NCBI GenBank assembly: GCA_900553825.1
Contig: USEV01000070.1
Coordinates: 1 to 5,038, forward strand
DNA length: 5,038 nucleotides
DNA from: an uncultured Eubacteriales bacterium
GTDB taxonomy: Bacteria; Bacillota; Clostridia; Christensenellales; CAG-917
Direction: 5' to 3'
How positions within the stretch are numbered: position 1 is the first letter of the stretch; every line of letters begins with the position of its first letter. Made by a program: the position numbers and the translations under genes. Of this stretch, positions 3,314 to 5,038 are shown in pieces. The notes beneath the pieces were generated by a model. It made no database searches. It saw nothing but the letters and a program-made list of their open reading frames with translations, and had not been told where the DNA came from.

Positions 3314-5038
3314 ATCCTGACTATCTCTCCCAGCCTCTTTGCCGTGTAGTCGCCGAAGGAGCGCAGTTTTTCGCGGAAGGTGTCGGAGGAGATGAACTCC
3401 AAAAACGCCCTGACGCGTTCGTCGTCGAGCGATTCCTCGCGGAGAAGGAAGTCGTATTCCTCGTCGTAAAGGGGCACGAAGCCCAGCCCGAGGCAGTTAG
3501 CCGCGCTGCCCACTCCGAGCCCGACATCGGCGGCGCCGCACTCCACCGCCATGCCCACGGCGAGGTGCGTGGAATACTCCTTGGCATAGCCGTCCACATC
3601 CGCCGCTTTCAACCCGTTCTGCGCGAGGAGATAGTCGAAAAGCAACCTCGTTCCCGCGCCGCGCTGACGGTTTGCGAAACGGAAGCCTCCGCTCACGATG
3701 TCCGCGATGGTGTTTATGCCGTGGGGGTTGCCCTTGGGGAGCATGAGCCCCTGAGTCCTGCCCACGCCTTTCACGAGCACCATCTTTTCGCCCGGGAAGT
3801 ACTTTTTGACATACGGGATGTTGTACTCGCCGCTCTCGGCGTCGAGCAGGTGTATCGGCGCGATGTGGCACTCGCCCTTCTGCATGGCGTAGATGCCGCC
3901 CATGCTGCCGACATGAGCGCTGCTCACGGGGATTTTTTCGCCGATGATGTCGATGACGAGGTCGTGACTGCCGATGATGACGAGGTTCTTTTCTATGAGC
4001 GAGAGGGGCTTGCGGAGCTCGATTTCCACCTCCGTGCCGCCCTCGTAACCCTCGGAATACCTGTCGATGTACAAGAGCCCGTCCGCCTTGACGAGGCTCA
4101 TTATCTGCGCCGCTCCGCGCTCGAGCGGAGTCGCGACGAGCGTGCCCCCGACATTGCCGAGCGCCATGCGGACATACTCCGAATTCTTGAGCGAGCTGAC
4201 GACATTGCGCGTGAGCCTGGCTTTGACGGTGCGACGGTCGTCGTCGGACTGCCCCAGCATACGCAGAATGACGGGGCGTACGAACAGCTCGAAGACGAGA
4301 TATGCCGACACGGGATAGCCCGGGACGCCTATCACGGGCTTACCCTCCGCTCTCGCCAGAATGGTGGGTTTGCCGGGCTTGAGCGCGAAGCCGTGGAGAT
4401 AGACTTCGCCGACATCCTCCATGACATCGACGGCGTAATCCTTGGTGCCCGCCGAACTGCCCGCATTGATGATGACGAGGTCGCATTCGCCCAAAGCGGC
4501 AGTTAAAGCACTCTTCAACGCCTGTTTATCGTCCTTTACCGTCGGGTAACGCCTGCCTACGCCGCCGCAATCCTCGATGAGCGCGCAGAACATCTTGGAG
4601 TTGCTCTCCATGAGTTTTCCGCCCGCGAGGAGCCCGGGGTCGTCCACCAGCTCGTCCCCCGTGGTGATGACGCCCACCACGGGCTTTTTGAGGACGGAAA
4701 CCGAGATGTTGCCCGAGGCGTAAATCGCCCCGACATCGACGGGGCGTATGCGACGCATCGAGGGCAGGACCATCTCCCCCGCCACTATGCTTTCGCCCTT
4801 CACCCTGACATGCTGCCAGGGGTATGCGGGCGCGGTGATTTCCACCTTGCCGGCGTCGAGCTCCGTGACATCCTCAATCATTATCACCGCGTCGAAACGC
4901 GGGTCCACGGCGTTGCCCGTGTTGATGTAGACAAAGTCCTCGCCCTCGGTGAGAGGGAGCGGAATTTTCTCCGTCGCGGAGACGGTCGAAGCCGAACTCA
5001 ACGCTATGCCGTCCATCGCCGCCGCGTTGTACATGGGG
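3307..5038 (-). CDS. moeA: Molybdopterin molybdenumtransferase MoeA fused to a PBP-like domain (N-terminus cut by window)
   Basis: MoeA inserts molybdate or tungstate into adenylylated molybdopterin. The visible part has 575 codons from ATG 5034, but this is not the true start: the preceding codon is Pro and the run PMYNAAAMDG belongs to the internal MoeA motif whose Asp (D8 here) matches E. coli D59, so some 50-80 residues are missing beyond the right edge. Counting from that Met: the central MPT-binding domain spans roughly 117-262, with GVITTGDELV (121-130), NAGSSAGTKDY (190-200; D199 matches E. coli D228), LHGFALKPGKPTIL (213-226) and GVPGYPVSAY (236-245); the MoeA C-terminal domain is about 268-342. 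From about 350 a second domain begins (NLVIIGSHDLVIDII) that resembles a periplasmic binding protein of the PBP-like type, with SMGGIYAMQKGECHIAPIHLLD and FANRQRGAGTRLLFDYLL. There is no break between domains. The extra domain is known in clostridial MoeA homologues; a metal or ligand-sensing role is inference. The first visible gene of the minus-strand operon, it overlaps moaA. Confidence 0.93.
   Translation of the reverse strand, partial: PMYNAAAMDGIALSSASTVSATEKIPLPLTEGEDFVYINTGNAVDPRFDAVIMIEDVTELDAGKVEITAPAYPWQHVRVKGESIVAGEMVLPSMRRIRPVDVGAIYASGNISVSVLKKPVVGVITTGDELVDDPGLLAGGKLMESNSKMFCALIEDCGGVGRRYPTVKDDKQALKSALTAALGECDLVIINAGSSAGTKDYAVDVMEDVGEVYLHGFALKPGKPTILARAEGKPVIGVPGYPVSAYLVFELFVRPVILRMLGQSDDDRRTVKARLTRNVVSSLKNSEYVRMALGNVGGTLVATPLERGAAQIMSLVKADGLLYIDRYSEGYEGGTEVEIELRKPLSLIEKNLVIIGSHDLVIDIIGEKIPVSSAHVGSMGGIYAMQKGECHIAPIHLLDAESGEYNIPYVKKYFPGEKMVLVKGVGRTQGLMLPKGNPHGINTIADIVSGGFRFANRQRGAGTRLLFDYLLAQNGLKAADVDGYAKEYSTHLAVGMAVECGAADVGLGVGSAANCLGLGFVPLYDEEYDFLLREESLDDERVRAFLEFISSDTFREKLRSFGDYTAKRLGEIVRIC
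3325..3331 (-). promoter_or_regulatory. Probable moaA ribosome-binding site within moeA
   Basis: GGGAGAG on the minus strand, about 11 nt before the moaA ATG at 3313, inside the 3' end of the moeA fusion. The spacing is a little long; a nearer AGGA (3319-3316) is too close to the start to be ideal. Supports coupled translation of moaA after moeA. Confidence 0.55.

Noticed and set aside
3565..4506. A 313-codon open frame on the plus strand opposite moeA
   Set aside because: It lies wholly within the MoeA-PBP coding sequence on the other strand, has no ribosome-binding site or recognisable domain, and is explained by the high GC content and codon bias of moeA.
5032..5034. The ATG at 5034 as the true start of moeA
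   Set aside because: The residues around it (PMYNAAAMDG) are an internal conserved MoeA motif, and the frame stays open to the window edge, so the gene continues beyond it.

Overview
The window looks like the end of a metagenomic or draft contig from a GC-rich anaerobic bacterium, probably a Clostridia-type Firmicute. That placement is inferred from three things: TupBC-type tungstate transport genes, a MoeA fused to a C-terminal periplasmic-binding-protein-like (PBP-like) domain, and a small stand-alone MOSC protein next to moaC. There is no rRNA or other phylogenetic marker to confirm it. The window is almost entirely coding and belongs to one theme: uptake of tungstate/molybdate and synthesis of the pterin cofactor that carries these metals.

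Layout. Bases 1-39 are not genomic. They are an Illumina Nextera adapter left on the contig end, preceded by what looks like part of an i5 index. From base 41 a plus-strand pair runs inward: tupB (ABC permease, missing at most a few N-terminal codons) and tupC (ABC ATPase), overlapping by 8 nt. The expected substrate-binding gene tupA would lie upstream, beyond the contig end. A 66-bp convergent intergenic region (1416-1481) holds two consecutive inverted repeats and no gene. From 1482 to the right edge a tightly packed minus-strand operon is read in the order moeA-PBP fusion (5' end cut by the window), moaA, moaC, MOSC protein. Its junctions are a 7-nt overlap, a 1-nt gap and an 8-nt overlap.

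How the genes work together. TupBC, with an unseen TupA, imports the oxyanion. MoaA and MoaC convert GTP to cyclic pyranopterin monophosphate. MPT synthase (MoaD/MoaE) and the adenylylating MogA/MoaB are not in this window. MoeA inserts the metal into adenylylated molybdopterin. The MOSC protein is a predicted sulfur-handling accessory protein. No promoter is visible, because both operons begin outside the window.

I found no clearly undescribed system. The observations most worth a second look are the adapter artefact and its false 'MCIRDS' protein N-terminus, the moaA C-terminal Gly-Gly codons that double as the Shine-Dalgarno sequence of moaC, the MoeA-PBP fusion facing a tungstate transporter, and the paired hairpins between the convergent operons.
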